Assembly (NCBI RefSeq): GCF_001664485.1
Contig: NZ_CP013631.1
Coordinates: 62,001-126,000 of the forward strand
Direction of reading: 5' to 3'
DNA from: Rhizobium sp. N324
GTDB lineage: Bacteria; Pseudomonadota; Alphaproteobacteria; Rhizobiales; Rhizobiaceae
DNA length: 64,000 bases
The notes under the pieces were generated by a model. It searched no databases and was not told the DNA's origin. It saw only the letters and a program-made list of their open reading frames with translations. Made by a program: the position numbers and the translations under genes. Numbering within the stretch: position 1 is the stretch's first letter; every line of letters starts with the position of its first letter. Shown in pieces: positions 45,746-54,833 of the stretch.

Positions 45746-46579
45746 TCAGCCGAGCGCCTGGCTGGCGAGGGCGAAGATGGTGGCGACGGGTCCGGCGCCT
45801 GGAATCGGTGGCTTCATCATGGCGATGCCGCCGCCGACATGGGCGAGGCCCTGTTCGGCCAGCCAATCGGACAGACCGGCGGCAGCCGTGGTGTCGACCC
45901 TCAGGAAGGCGCCGGGGCGCAGCGCGATGAAATGCGTGACGAGCGCCTTGGCGTCCTCCAGGTTGCCGGCAATGACGGGGCCGATGACCTCGCCGCGGCC
46001 GAACGTGCGAAGGGCCGCAAAACCGGTGATGCGCCCGTTGTGGCGGAGCACGGCAAGTTCGCCAGCCTTGGCGATATATTCGAGCAGATCGGCGCGATCG
46101 GCGCCGAAAGCCTGTCGATCGAGTTCGGTGATCGCGGTGAAATCGGTCATGGTGGCGGTAGATGTGGCGATCGGCCGGGCGAGTTGTGCTGCAGTGCCCT
46201 GATGCTGCAGAATCCGGCCGGTCTGGCGGAAGCCGAGTTTCTCGTAGAGAGGAAGGCCATCGGCGGTCGCAACAAGCCGGAGCGGGCGATCGCCGGCAAG
46301 CTCCATGGCAGCATGCATCAGCCTGCGGCCAAGACCGCGGCCGCGCATGGCTTCATCGACGATGACCATGTTGATCGTGGCGCTGTCCTGTTTGTAGGGG
46401 GTGACGAGCACGGTGCCCACCACCCTATCACCCTCGATGGCGACGACGCCCTCGCTCAATGCAAACGCCATCTGCCAGTCTTCAGGGCGATGGGGCCAGC
46501 CCGCCTGCCGGGACAGGTTGAGGGCGGCACCCAGGTGTTCGCTGCCGAAAGCGGCAAAGTCGATCTGGCTTGTCTGCAT
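45746..46579 (-). CDS. Two-domain GNAT acetyltransferase
   Basis: A 277-residue protein. The N-terminal GNAT domain (about 1-130) has INMVIVDEAMRGRGLGRRLM, the acetyl-CoA loop, and LYEKLGFRQTG. The C-terminal half (about 140-277) begins with ITELDRQAFGADRADLLEYI and includes GEVIGPVIAGN, the second-domain type found in GNAT proteins with an Acetyltransf_18-like tail. First gene of an operon with the aminotransferase, so it may acetylate the same amine or a product. A paralog of the same build is at 56201-57076. Confidence 0.85.
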   Translation of the reverse strand: MQTSQIDFAAFGSEHLGAALNLSRQAGWPHRPEDWQMAFALSEGVVAIEGDRVVGTVLVTPYKQDSATINMVIVDEAMRGRGLGRRLMHAAMELAGDRPLRLVATADGLPLYEKLGFRQTGRILQHQGTAAQLARPIATSTATMTDFTAITELDRQAFGADRADLLEYIAKAGELAVLRHNGRITGFAALRTFGRGEVIGPVIAGNLEDAKALVTHFIALRPGAFLRVDTTAAAGLSDWLAEQGLAHVGGGIAMMKPPIPGAGPVATIFALASQALG

Positions 46580-46580
46580 G

Positions 46581-46611
46581 ACACTTCCCTTATTCTCCTG
46601 AGTGGAAGTGT
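46581..46611. promoter_or_regulatory. Inverted repeat next to the GNAT start
   Basis: ACACTTCC (46581-46588) and GGAAGTGT (46604-46611) form a perfect 8-bp inverted repeat with a 15-base spacer, ending one base from the GNAT start codon on the minus strand. It could be an operator or a leader hairpin that hides the ribosome-binding site. Confidence 0.4.
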
Positions 46612-46992
46612 GAAGGAGTGCGGCTTGGCTAATCGTCTGAAGGCTGCGCCCTGAGCAGTATCTTATCGTTTTCCCTTTGTCGCCCGCCGCATCTTATGCT
46701 GGCATGCAGGCGTCACCGGGCGGATCGCGGGCAACATGCGCTGCACGCCGGCAAGCCGGGTGAGCGAGTGCGGCGGGCCGATCAAATCGACACGTATAAT
46801 AGAGGACGACATGGTCATCCTCCCCGTCGTTCGGCCGCCGCCAGCGCGCCCGGCATCCACAACCATCTGCCAAAGCCGCCTTTCGATACGAAATAATCTG
46901 CTTCGATCGCCGCCACATTCAGGCGAGCCGGGGGGCGGGCCGCGTCTATCATGACTTCAAATGCCCCGGTCCACCCTCCAAAGGATATGTCC
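46612..46992. other. Intergenic stretch between GNAT and dehalogenase genes
   Basis: About 380 bases without a convincing gene. Short frames exist on both strands but show no family features. A TATAAT at 46795-46800 followed by AGAGGACGACATG could be a -10 element for plus-strand transcription of the dehalogenase gene, but no good -35 is visible. Confidence 0.45.
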
Positions 46993-47661
46993 ATGACCCT
47001 CTCGCGTCCGAAATACATCACCTTCGACTGCTACGGCACGCTGACCAACTTCCAGATGGCGGAAGCGGCGCGCGACCTTTACAGCGATCAGCTCGACGAG
47101 CCGCGCATGGCCGAGTTCGTCCGCAACTTCGCCGCCTATCGCCTCGACGAGGTTCTGGGCGACTGGAAGCCCTATGCCGAGGTCGTTCACAATTCGATCG
47201 AGCGCAGCTGCAAACGCAACGGCATCAAGTTCAGGGACGAAGACGCCCGCTCGGTCTATGAGCGCGTGCCGACCTGGGGTCCGCATGCCGATGTGCCGGC
47301 CGGCCTTGCGAAGGTCGCCAAGGAGATCCCGCTGGTGATCCTGTCGAACGCCATGAATTCGCAGATCATGTCGAATGTCGAAAAGCTCGGCGCTCCGTTC
47401 CATGCGGTCTACACGGCCGAACAGGCGCAAGCCTACAAGCCGCGGCTGCAGGCCTTTGAATATATGTTCGACATGCTCGGCTGCGGCCCCGACGATGTCG
47501 TGCACTGCTCCTCGTCGTTCCGCTATGACCATATGTCGGCCAACGATATCGGCATCAAGAACAAGGTGTGGGTCAACCGCCGCCATGAACCCGCCAACCC
47601 GTTCTATGGCTATGTCGAGATCGCCGACATTTCCGGCCTGCCGGGCGTTTTCGGTCTCTAA
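46993..47661 (+). CDS. Haloacid dehalogenase, type II (HAD superfamily)
   Basis: A 222-residue HAD hydrolase. ITFDCYGTLTNF gives nucleophile Asp12; ILSNAMNSQI is motif II; the Lys of motif III is in AYKPRLQAFEY; HCSSSFRYDHMSANDIG is the motif IV region. The type II (S)-2-haloacid dehalogenase group is the best match, though HAD substrates are hard to read by eye. ATG 46993 is spaced correctly from AAGGA; the ATG at 46987 is too close to it. A clear terminator follows. Confidence 0.88.
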   Translation: MTLSRPKYITFDCYGTLTNFQMAEAARDLYSDQLDEPRMAEFVRNFAAYRLDEVLGDWKPYAEVVHNSIERSCKRNGIKFRDEDARSVYERVPTWGPHADVPAGLAKVAKEIPLVILSNAMNSQIMSNVEKLGAPFHAVYTAEQAQAYKPRLQAFEYMFDMLGCGPDDVVHCSSSFRYDHMSANDIGIKNKVWVNRRHEPANPFYGYVEIADISGLPGVFGL

Positions 47662-47674
47662 ACCGTACGAGAAA

Positions 47675-47707
47675 AAGCGCGGGCGTTTCCGCCCGCGCTT
47701 CTTTTAA
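47675..47707 (+). terminator. Rho-independent terminator after the dehalogenase gene
   Basis: AAGCGCGGGCG (47675-47685) and CGCCCGCGCTT (47690-47700) form a perfect 11-bp stem with a TTTC loop, followed by CTTTTAA. It starts 13 bases after the stop. This is the clearest intrinsic terminator in the window. Confidence 0.88.
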
Positions 47708-47836
47708 AGTGATCGGCCGTGCTCGCGGACCGACCGACGCCGAAGGGTTGCGAACGCTCGTGTGTAGCGATGGCTGCAAAAATGGCGCACCCGCGTGCGC
47801 CACATTGCTGGTTCTCCTCCCGTAATCGCTGCAGGC

Positions 47837-49294
47837 TCAGCTCAGCCCGCCAATGTGAAAACTCTTCATTTCGAGATATTCTTCGATGCCAACCTGCGCG
47901 CCCTCGCGCCCGAGGCCGGACTGTTTGACGCCGCCGAAGGGGGCGACTTCGGTGGAGATGGCGCCGGTGTTGAGCCCGATCATGCCGAATTCGAGGGCTT
48001 CGCCGACGCGCCAGGAGCGCCTCAGGTTTTCGGTGTAGAAATAGGCAGCCAGGCCGAAGGGCGTGCCGTTGGCGATTGCGATCGCCTCGTCTTCCGTCTC
48101 GAAGCGGAAGAGCGGAGCAACCGGGCCGAAGGTTTCTTCGCTGGCAAGCAGCATATCGGTCGTCGCTCCGGTCAGCACCATCGGCGCGGCGTATTGCGAA
48201 CCCTCCGCCACGGAGCTGCCCCTTGCGGCGATCTTGGCGCCTTTGGCCAGAGCGTCGTCGACATGGCGGGTGATCTTCGCGATCGCCGCCGTGTTGATCA
48301 TCGGGCCGATGACATTGCCGGGTTCTGTTCCGGGGCCGACCTTCATGGCGTTGACCCGGGCGCCGAGCTTTTCGGCGAAGGCATCATAGACCCCGGCCTG
48401 CACCAGGATGCGGTTGGCGCAGACGCAGGTCTGGCCGCCGTTGCGGAACTTCGAGACGATTGCGCCTTCGACCGCGAGATCGAGATCGGCGTCGTCGAAG
48501 ACGATGAACGGCGCATTGCCGCCAAGTTCGAGGGAGAGCCGCTTGACGCTGTCGGCGGCGCCGCGCATCAGAAGCGAGCCGATCCGGGTCGAGCCGGTGA
48601 AGGAGATCTTGCGCACCGTCGGGTTTTCCATCAACTCGTTGCCGATCGCCGTCGGCATGCCGGTGACGATGTTGATCACACCCGCCGGAATGCCGGCGCG
48701 CTCGGCAAGGATACCCATGGCGAGCGCCGAATAGGGAGTGAATTCCGAAGGCTTGACGACAACCGTACAGCCGGCCGCCAGGGCGGGCGCCACCTTTCGG
48801 GTGATCATGGCGATCGGGAAATTCCAGGGTGTCACGATGGCGCAGACGCCGACCGCTTCCTTGAGCACGACGATGCGGCGATCCAGCGTCGGCGAGGGAA
48901 TGGTGTGGCCGCCGATGCGGCGGGCCTCTTCGGCAAACCACTTGACGAAGGAAGCGCCGTAACGGACCTCGGCGCGGGATTCATCGAGTGGCTTGCCCTG
49001 TTCAAGGGTGATGAGCAGGGCGAGATCTTCGAGATTGTCGATCATCAGCGCATGCCAGCGCTCGAGCAGAACCGCACGCTCGGCATGCGTCCGCTTCTTC
49101 CATAGGGTGAAAGCGGCCTGGGCTGCGTCGATCGCCGCGCGGGTCTCGGCAGTTCCCATGTCCGGGACGGTGCCGAGGTTTACCTGAGTGGCGGGATCGA
49201 CGACATCCACCGTCTTGCCCGAGGCTGCACGCGACCAGACCCCGTCGATCAGGCCGGCCTGCTGGAAAAGGTCCTTGTCTTTCAACTCAAGCAT
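47837..49294 (-). CDS. gabD: NAD(P)-dependent succinate-semialdehyde dehydrogenase
   Basis: A 485-residue aldehyde dehydrogenase of the GabD group: TPWNFPIAMITRK, SFTGSTRIGS, general base Glu256 in LELGGNAP and nucleophile Cys290 in GGQTCVCANR. The second cysteine two residues later (Cys292) is the redox-switch partner known in GabD. It oxidises succinic semialdehyde from GABA or polyamine breakdown to succinate. The ATG at 49294 follows GAGAGGAAA. It is downstream of the aldehyde dehydrogenase and amine oxidase genes on the same strand, with a 269-base gap (49295-49563) in which I see no gene. Confidence 0.93.
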   Translation of the reverse strand: MLELKDKDLFQQAGLIDGVWSRAASGKTVDVVDPATQVNLGTVPDMGTAETRAAIDAAQAAFTLWKKRTHAERAVLLERWHALMIDNLEDLALLITLEQGKPLDESRAEVRYGASFVKWFAEEARRIGGHTIPSPTLDRRIVVLKEAVGVCAIVTPWNFPIAMITRKVAPALAAGCTVVVKPSEFTPYSALAMGILAERAGIPAGVINIVTGMPTAIGNELMENPTVRKISFTGSTRIGSLLMRGAADSVKRLSLELGGNAPFIVFDDADLDLAVEGAIVSKFRNGGQTCVCANRILVQAGVYDAFAEKLGARVNAMKVGPGTEPGNVIGPMINTAAIAKITRHVDDALAKGAKIAARGSSVAEGSQYAAPMVLTGATTDMLLASEETFGPVAPLFRFETEDEAIAIANGTPFGLAAYFYTENLRRSWRVGEALEFGMIGLNTGAISTEVAPFGGVKQSGLGREGAQVGIEEYLEMKSFHIGGLS

Positions 49295-49563
49295 ATCGTT
49301 TCCTCTCTGACCATCAGTCTGAGCCAAGTCTAGCGAAACAGGACAAGCATCATGCATCGACCGTGGCTTCCGGCGCGGTGGAAAATAACGTTTTGGTCGA
49401 TGCGACAGTCATCTTCGGCTGTTGCCCCGAGGCTCCCGCAGTTGTCGTCGAGAGTTTCTTTTGGAAGTGCCGAGGGGTCGATAAACCGGTGAAACCCGGC
49501 GTCGGTGAGCAGGTGCCGGATAGGAATGTCAGCGGCCTGCGCGGCAGAGAGCGATGCGATGCT

Positions 49564-51018
49564 TTAGAAGTATCCGAGGATGGACTTGACCTCGAGGTAT
49601 TCCAGCATGCCCTCAATGCCGAATTCGCGACCGTTTCCAGATTGCTTGAAGCCGCCAAATGGGGCGTGCGGATCCCAGGCCGGATAGTTGAGATGCACTT
49701 GACCGCAGCGGATCCGTGACGCGACGTCCTTGACGACGTCCATATTCTTGCCCTGCACGTGCGCACCCAAGCCGTAGACGGTATGATTGGCGATGGCGAC
49801 GGCTTCCTCCACCGTGTCGTAGGGAATGAGGCAGAGAACCGGGCCGAAGATTTCCTCCTGGGCAATACGCATATCCGTGCGCACCTCCGAGAAAATCGTC
49901 GGTTTGACGTAGAAGCCGGCATTCAGCCCGGCTGGGCGACCCTCCCCGCCGGTAACGAGCGTCGCGCCTTCCGCAATCCCGACGCCGATCATGGTCTGGA
50001 TCCGATCGAATTGAGCGCGGTTGGCGATCGCACCATGCGTGCTGGATTTTGAGAGGGGATCGCCGACCACGATCTCATCTGCGGCTCTCCCGGCGATGGA
50101 CTCGCTCTCGGACAGGAGCGCGCGCGGCACGATCATACGCGTCGGCGCACTGCATGATTGGCCAAGGTTACGGAAGGCAGCCGCTATGCCCAGGGAAACG
50201 GCGCGATCGAGATCGGCGTCCGGCAGGATCACGTTCGGCGACTTGCCGCCGAGCTCCTGAGCGACGCGCTTGACGGTCGGCGCAGCTGCCTGGGCCACTG
50301 CGACACCGGCACGGGTAGAGCCGGTAATGGAAATCATGTCGACATCGGGATGGGACGCGAGAGCGGAACCGACGCACGGGCCGTCACCATTGACGAGGTT
50401 GAAGACGCCTTTGGGAAAGCCGGCTTCCTCGATCGTCTCTGCAAACAGCAGCGCGTCGAGAGGCGAAAGCTCGCTAGGCTTCAGCACGACCGTGCAGCCC
50501 GCAGCAAGCGCCGGCGAGACTTTGGCGGTGATCTGGTAGAGCGGCCAGTTCCACGGGGTGATCAGTGCGCAGACGCCGATCGGTTCGTGGGTGACGGCGG
50601 TGTGGCCACGCTGCTTGACGAAGGGGAAGGCCTCCAGCACAGCGCGGGCGACCTGCACATGGGCGATCGCCAGCGGCACCTGCGCGCTGCGCGCATATCC
50701 GATCGCCGCGCCCATTTCGAGGCTCAGGCATTGCGCGAACAGTTCGCTGCGCGCTTCGAGCAGCGCCTGCAGGCGGTCGAGCAGAGCCGCACGGTATTCC
50801 GGCGTGGTCCGGCTCCAGGTGGCGAAGGCCCGCCGGGCGGCGGAAACCGCAGCGTGGACATCCTCGCCGTTTCCGAGCGCAAAATGGGTCACTGTCTCCT
50901 CAGTGGCAGGATTGATCACGGCGCCCTTGGCGCTGCCCCTGGGTTCGAGCCATTGCCCGTCGATGAAGAACTTGTGCAGACGACCGTTGCGGGACAGATG
51001 TTCGAGAGGCGTGATCAT
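49564..51018 (-). CDS. Aldehyde dehydrogenase family protein
   Basis: A 484-residue aldehyde dehydrogenase: TPWNWPLYQITAKVSPALAAG, ITGSTRAGVAVA, base Glu255 in QELGGKSPNV and nucleophile Cys289 in GQSCSAPTRM. The SCSAPTRM variant occurs in the group annotated as 3-succinoylsemialdehyde-pyridine or related dehydrogenases; the actual aldehyde is not known. AAGGA lies 8 bases before the ATG at 51018, and a longer frame would overlap the amine oxidase gene. It follows that oxidase by 104 bases and probably oxidises the aldehyde it releases. Confidence 0.9.
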   Translation of the reverse strand: MITPLEHLSRNGRLHKFFIDGQWLEPRGSAKGAVINPATEETVTHFALGNGEDVHAAVSAARRAFATWSRTTPEYRAALLDRLQALLEARSELFAQCLSLEMGAAIGYARSAQVPLAIAHVQVARAVLEAFPFVKQRGHTAVTHEPIGVCALITPWNWPLYQITAKVSPALAAGCTVVLKPSELSPLDALLFAETIEEAGFPKGVFNLVNGDGPCVGSALASHPDVDMISITGSTRAGVAVAQAAAPTVKRVAQELGGKSPNVILPDADLDRAVSLGIAAAFRNLGQSCSAPTRMIVPRALLSESESIAGRAADEIVVGDPLSKSSTHGAIANRAQFDRIQTMIGVGIAEGATLVTGGEGRPAGLNAGFYVKPTIFSEVRTDMRIAQEEIFGPVLCLIPYDTVEEAVAIANHTVYGLGAHVQGKNMDVVKDVASRIRCGQVHLNYPAWDPHAPFGGFKQSGNGREFGIEGMLEYLEVKSILGYF

Positions 51019-51122
51019 TGCAAAGTCCTTATGCGGCATGAGGCACGGAGGATCGGCAGGAAAACAGGGGCGGTCGTCCTGCGCGAGGCTGTCGAAGCCG
51101 CGGGCGGCGGCGCCAGGGTCGG

Positions 51123-52400
51123 TCAGGGCAGCAGGTCCTTCATGCGGTAATAGGTGCCGACGATGGGCAAAAACCAGGGGTTTCCGGTATGCATCGGAAC
51201 GGCGGGCCACGTGAAGCCGTCGAGCGGATTGGCGTCCTTGCGCCCCATCGCCATATTGGCCAGCGCGCCGCCCATGAAGGTCGACAACTGGGCTCCGTGG
51301 CCGGAATAGCCCATGCTGTAAATCACGCCCTCGGCGCTGCCCGCGCGGGGATAACGGTCTTGCGTGCAGCCGACGAGGCCGCCCCAGCAATAGTCGACCT
51401 CGACGTCCGCAAGCTGCGGAAACATGCCGACCATCTGCCGGCGCAGAAGCTGGCCGGAGCTGACGTCGGTTTTCTGGTTCGAGACGGCCGAAAATCTCGC
51501 CCTCCCCCCGAACAGCATGCGGTTGTCGGGTGTCAGGCGGAAATAGTTGGCGATGTTGAGGGAGTTGGTGAAGTTGCGGTTGCCCGGAACCGTCGCCGCG
51601 ACCTCCTGCGGGGTGAGCGGGCGTGTCGCAATGATGAAGGAAGCGATCGGCATCAGCCTTCGGCGGAAATAGTTAAAGACGCTTGGCGTATAGGCATCGG
51701 TGGCCAGGATGACCTGGCGGGCGGTGAGCGAGCCGGTCGGCGTGGTCAGCCTCCATCCATTCGGTACGGGTTCGCGGGCGGTGACCGGGTTGCGCTCCCA
51801 GATCGCCGCACCATGGCGGCAGGCGGCTTGCGCCACGCCATTGGCGTAGCGTCCCATGTGCATCATGGCGGATTTCGGATAGAGGACTCCACCATGGAAG
51901 GCATCCGATACCACCTCCTTGCGGAGGTCCTCGCGCGTCAGCCATTCGGCTGACGGGTCGACTTCGCGGCGGATTTCTTTGGACATTGCCTGCAGCTTGC
52001 CGACATGAGAGGTCTTCGAGGCAAGCTTGAGCTTGCCGCCCCTGCGGAAGTCGCATGCGATCTTTTCTTCCTCGATGATGCGTTCGATCATGTCGATCGA
52101 GTCGTCATAGGCCCGCCACAAGCGGCGCGCCCGGTCTTCCCCGAGATGCTGCTTGGCGGCGCCGAAGCTTGCGAAATGGCCGCTGTTGAGGTGCCCGCCA
52201 TTGCGTCCGGACGCACCATAGCCAACATGCTCGGCTTCCAGCAGAGCGACCTTCACACCGGATTGCGCCAGCGTGCGCGCTGCGTTGAGCCCGGTGAAGC
52301 CGGCCCCGATCACCGCAACTTCGAAATCTCCCGAGACGGGATCGGCGATGCCTCCGGCGAAGGGGATCGAGGTATCATGCCAGTAGGAAGCAAATTTCAT
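51123..52400 (-). CDS. FAD-dependent amine oxidoreductase, OrdL/PuuB-like
   Basis: A 425-residue DAO-family flavoprotein. FAD motif VAVIGAGFTGLNAARTL at about 28-44, then LLEAEHVGYGASGRNGGHLN, typical of gamma-glutamylputrescine oxidase and relatives, and a C-terminal GYSGHGAQLSTFMGGALA. It oxidises a secondary or primary amine to aldehyde plus ammonia or amine. With the downstream aldehyde dehydrogenase and GabD it suggests a polyamine-type route, but no PuuA ligase or PuuD hydrolase is in the window. Confidence 0.88.
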   Translation of the reverse strand: MKFASYWHDTSIPFAGGIADPVSGDFEVAVIGAGFTGLNAARTLAQSGVKVALLEAEHVGYGASGRNGGHLNSGHFASFGAAKQHLGEDRARRLWRAYDDSIDMIERIIEEEKIACDFRRGGKLKLASKTSHVGKLQAMSKEIRREVDPSAEWLTREDLRKEVVSDAFHGGVLYPKSAMMHMGRYANGVAQAACRHGAAIWERNPVTAREPVPNGWRLTTPTGSLTARQVILATDAYTPSVFNYFRRRLMPIASFIIATRPLTPQEVAATVPGNRNFTNSLNIANYFRLTPDNRMLFGGRARFSAVSNQKTDVSSGQLLRRQMVGMFPQLADVEVDYCWGGLVGCTQDRYPRAGSAEGVIYSMGYSGHGAQLSTFMGGALANMAMGRKDANPLDGFTWPAVPMHTGNPWFLPIVGTYYRMKDLLP

Positions 52401-52771
52401 TGGCGCATGCCCTTCTGCTCGTCTGATCCGATGCGGGAAGTATATGCCTGCTCGCGCTGGTGAGGTGCGGCGCAGGCGGCTTTGTTTCGCAACATTTGCC
52501 TGTGTTGGGGGCCGCAAACCAAAGGATATTCTGTTTATGCGCCAACTCCGCAGCGCGTCCCTTGACGCCACGGATTAGGATCTCTGCAGAATTCGATCCC
52601 GCGGTTTTCCGGAATAGGTCCATGCCCAATGATGCTCAGCTGTTGCCCGAAAGCCTGCTGCATTCGGCCGAGGCCAAGGACCGGAAGAGCACTGGCCTTG
52701 CCCTGGTAAAACGGCCTGCGGCCCATCGACACCAGAACCTATGAATAGCTCATCAAAATGGGATTGACGTG
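52401..52771. other. Intergenic stretch between divergent amine-oxidase and bicupin genes
   Basis: About 370 bases between two divergent starts. It should hold both promoters. Several short frames are open on both strands, but none has a ribosome-binding site and family-like composition together. I see no strong palindrome. Confidence 0.45.
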
Positions 52772-53482
52772 ATGACCGGTAAAACCATCCTCCTCTTTGA
52801 GGCGAAAAGCGGATCCGCCCCGGAAGGCAAGCGAAGCGCCTTGGGGCCAGACGACATATTCGGGGCTGGCCGCGATATCGTCCGGAGCGCCTCTGGCACG
52901 GTTTTCGCCGGATCAGTCCATTGGAGCGGAAAAGCCGCGACCGCCGGCTTTCCCCATACGGAATGCCTGGTCGTCGTGGCAGGGCGTCTTGTCCTGCATT
53001 CGGGCGGCTTGACGTTTGATCTCGCCTCCGGCGACAGCGTAGTCATCGGCCGCGGCCAGGACATCACCGCGGAAGCAGACGAAGGCACGCAATGGATTTT
53101 TTGTGCGGCGACCGCGGCAACATCGGGCAGGCAAGGCGTCGTGGCGATCGATAGGGATGTGGCGCTTGCCTCTTCCGCGCCGCCCCCGGCGCAGTTTCTG
53201 GAAGGGGATACGCCTCAGTGTCGTCACTTCCGGGCATTTTCCGACGAAGCCGCCGGCTTTCGGGCCGGTGTCTGGGCGACGACTCCGCACACCCGGCTGT
53301 CGCGCCCACATCCCGTCCATGAATTGATGTATATCCTGGAGGGGCAGGTCGACGTGACCGATGCAGACGGGAGGAAAACATCGGTCGGGCCGGGGGACGC
53401 GATCTTCGTCGACCGCGGGACGATCAACCGCCTTTCAATTCACGGCAATCTCAAGAAGATCTTTGTCATTGCCGAAGGCTAG
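52772..53482 (+). CDS. Bicupin protein
   Basis: A 236-residue protein with two cupin barrels. The first spans about 40-110 (HTECLVVVAGRLVLHSGG, then SGDSVVIGRGQD) and the second about 155-236 (RPHPVHELMYILEGQVDVTD, VGPGDAIFVDRGT). The second shows the His-Glu metal motif HPVHE; the first has a weaker set. Function unknown: could be an enzyme, isomerase or sensor for an acid or amine. GTG at 52769 or ATG at 52772 start it. It ends close to a cupin gene on the opposite strand with a hairpin between. Confidence 0.8.
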   Translation: MTGKTILLFEAKSGSAPEGKRSALGPDDIFGAGRDIVRSASGTVFAGSVHWSGKAATAGFPHTECLVVVAGRLVLHSGGLTFDLASGDSVVIGRGQDITAEADEGTQWIFCAATAATSGRQGVVAIDRDVALASSAPPPAQFLEGDTPQCRHFRAFSDEAAGFRAGVWATTPHTRLSRPHPVHELMYILEGQVDVTDADGRKTSVGPGDAIFVDRGTINRLSIHGNLKKIFVIAEG

Positions 53483-53488
53483 ATAACA

Positions 53489-53511
53489 GGCGCGCCGTTC
53501 TTGGGCGCGCC
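53489..53511. terminator. Two-way hairpin between convergent cupin genes
   Basis: GGCGCGCC at 53489-53496 and again at 53504-53511 (self-complementary) form an 8-bp GC stem with a GTTCTTG loop. It is placed exactly between two convergent stops. No T-run follows on either side. Confidence 0.6.
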
Positions 53512-53524
53512 CATCGGCGGCCTC

Positions 53525-53881
53525 TTAGTCGTAAACGCAGACATAGATCTTGCGCACGGTTTCGATCGTGCGCCAGACGCCGACAAAACCGGGCTTCATC
53601 ACGAAGCTGTCGCCGGCGCGATAAGTCTTCGTCTCGCCGTTCTTTTCATCGATCTCGACGACGCCGGAAATGATGTGGCAGAACTCGTAAACCGTGCCCT
53701 TGATGGAATGGTGCTCGCCGGGTGTCGCCTCCCAAATGCCGGTGAGCACCTTCTCGCCTCTGGAGGCATCCTGAGCCCAGGTCTTGTAGGCCGGGCTGCC
53801 CGAAATCAGCCGGTCTGCGTCCGGCACGGCATGCTTTGGCGTAAAGTTCGGATCGGTGTCGATGGTCAGCAGAAGCGACAT
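53525..53881 (-). CDS. Single-domain cupin protein (DUF861-like)
   Basis: A 118-residue cupin: GTVYEFCHIISGVVEIDEKN, then YRAGDSFVMKPGFVGVWRTI, the pattern of the DUF861/EutQ-like cupin group. Metal ligands are partly altered (E and H in the first motif, none obvious in the second). It follows the GhrA gene by 13 bases and is the last gene of an argE-ghrA-cupin operon. Role unknown; such cupins often accompany amino acid or amine catabolic genes in rhizobia. Confidence 0.82.
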   Translation of the reverse strand: MSLLLTIDTDPNFTPKHAVPDADRLISGSPAYKTWAQDASRGEKVLTGIWEATPGEHHSIKGTVYEFCHIISGVVEIDEKNGETKTYRAGDSFVMKPGFVGVWRTIETVRKIYVCVYD

Positions 53882-53894
53882 GTGATTTTCCTCG

Positions 53895-54818
53895 TTAATA
53901 ACCGCGTGTCCGATCGACCAGGCCGATCAGGTTTTCTCCAGCGCGATGGCGCCGAATATTTTCAATGACCGAATGCGCTGCCGTTTCCGGCTGGGTGACC
54001 GAGGCGATGTGCGGCGTGATCGCCACTTTTGGATGTTGCCAGAGCGGATGGTCTGCCGGCAGCGGCTCCGGATCGGTGACGTCGAGCATGGCCGCGGCAA
54101 GACGGCCGCTGTCGAGCGCTTCGATCAGCGCCGCCTGGTCGAGATGCGGCCCGCGGCCCACATGCAACAGCCTCGCGCCGGCGGGCAGCCGGGAGAAGAG
54201 TTCGGCATTGAGAATGCCGCGCGTCTCGTCGGTCAGCGGCAGCAGGCAGACCAGAATGTCCGTCTCGGCCAGAAAGCCGGCGAGTCCGTCCGTGCCATGA
54301 TGGCAGGTGACGCCGTCGATTTGCTTTTTGCTGCGGCTCCATCCGGCGAGCGGAAATTGGAACGGCTGCAAGCGCTCGATCGCCGCCTGCGCCAGGATGC
54401 CGAGGCCGAGGAAGCCTATTCTGCGCCGAGCGGCCTGCGGTACGGTCAGCGTCTGCCAGGCAGACTGTTTCTGCAGTTCCCGGTAAGCGAGCATCTCCCG
54501 GTGGAGCGTCAGGACCCCAAGAGTGACGTATTCCTGCATCATCCGGATAATGCCGTCCTCGACCATGCGGACGACGGCTATATGCTCCGGCACGCTGTCC
54601 TGTTTGAGCTGATCGACGCCGGCGCCGATGCAAAACAGAACTTCCAAATTGCGGTAACGCGCGATGTCGCCGGGGACCGTCCAGGTCAAGAGATAGCGCA
54701 CCTTATCCGGATTCACCGTTTGGCCCTGCCCGACGAACTCCAGATCCGGAAGCTCGCGGGCAAAAATCTCCCGGAAAATCGCACCGCGTGCGGCATCGGA
54801 GTTGAAGAGAAATGCCAT
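53895..54818 (-). CDS. ghrA: Glyoxylate/hydroxypyruvate reductase A-like D-2-hydroxyacid dehydrogenase
   Basis: A 307-residue NAD(P)-dependent 2-hydroxyacid dehydrogenase. [11 protein letters not shown] early, nucleotide motif [13 protein letters not shown] at about 134-146, catalytic Arg in [19 protein letters not shown], Glu in [15 protein letters not shown] and His in ITPHIAS. The family reduces glyoxylate and hydroxypyruvate. It starts 15 bases after the argE-like gene. The metabolite made in this operon that needs it is not known. Confidence 0.9.
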   Translation of the reverse strand: MAFLFNSDAARGAIFREIFARELPDLEFVGQGQTVNPDKVRYLLTWTVPGDIARYRNLEVLFCIGAGVDQLKQDSVPEHIAVVRMVEDGIIRMMQEYVTLGVLTLHREMLAYRELQKQSAWQTLTVPQAARRRIGFLGLGILAQAAIERLQPFQFPLAGWSRSKKQIDGVTCHHGTDGLAGFLAETDILVCLLPLTDETRGILNAELFSRLPAGARLLHVGRGPHLDQAALIEALDSGRLAAAMLDVTDPEPLPADHPLWQHPKVAITPHIASVTQPETAAHSVIENIRRHRAGENLIGLVDRTRGY

Positions 54819-54833
54819 GGAGATCGCCTTCTT

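Noticed and set aside
46663..47021. Short minus-strand frames before the dehalogenase gene
   Set aside because: No ribosome-binding site plus family signal; one overlaps the dehalogenase start.
49350..49922. Minus-strand frame spanning the gap before gabD
   Set aside because: It mostly shadows the aldehyde dehydrogenase gene; the 269-base gap alone gives no family hit by eye.
52460..52744. Small frames on both strands in the bicupin upstream region
   Set aside because: No recognisable domain and no convincing start; left as intergenic.
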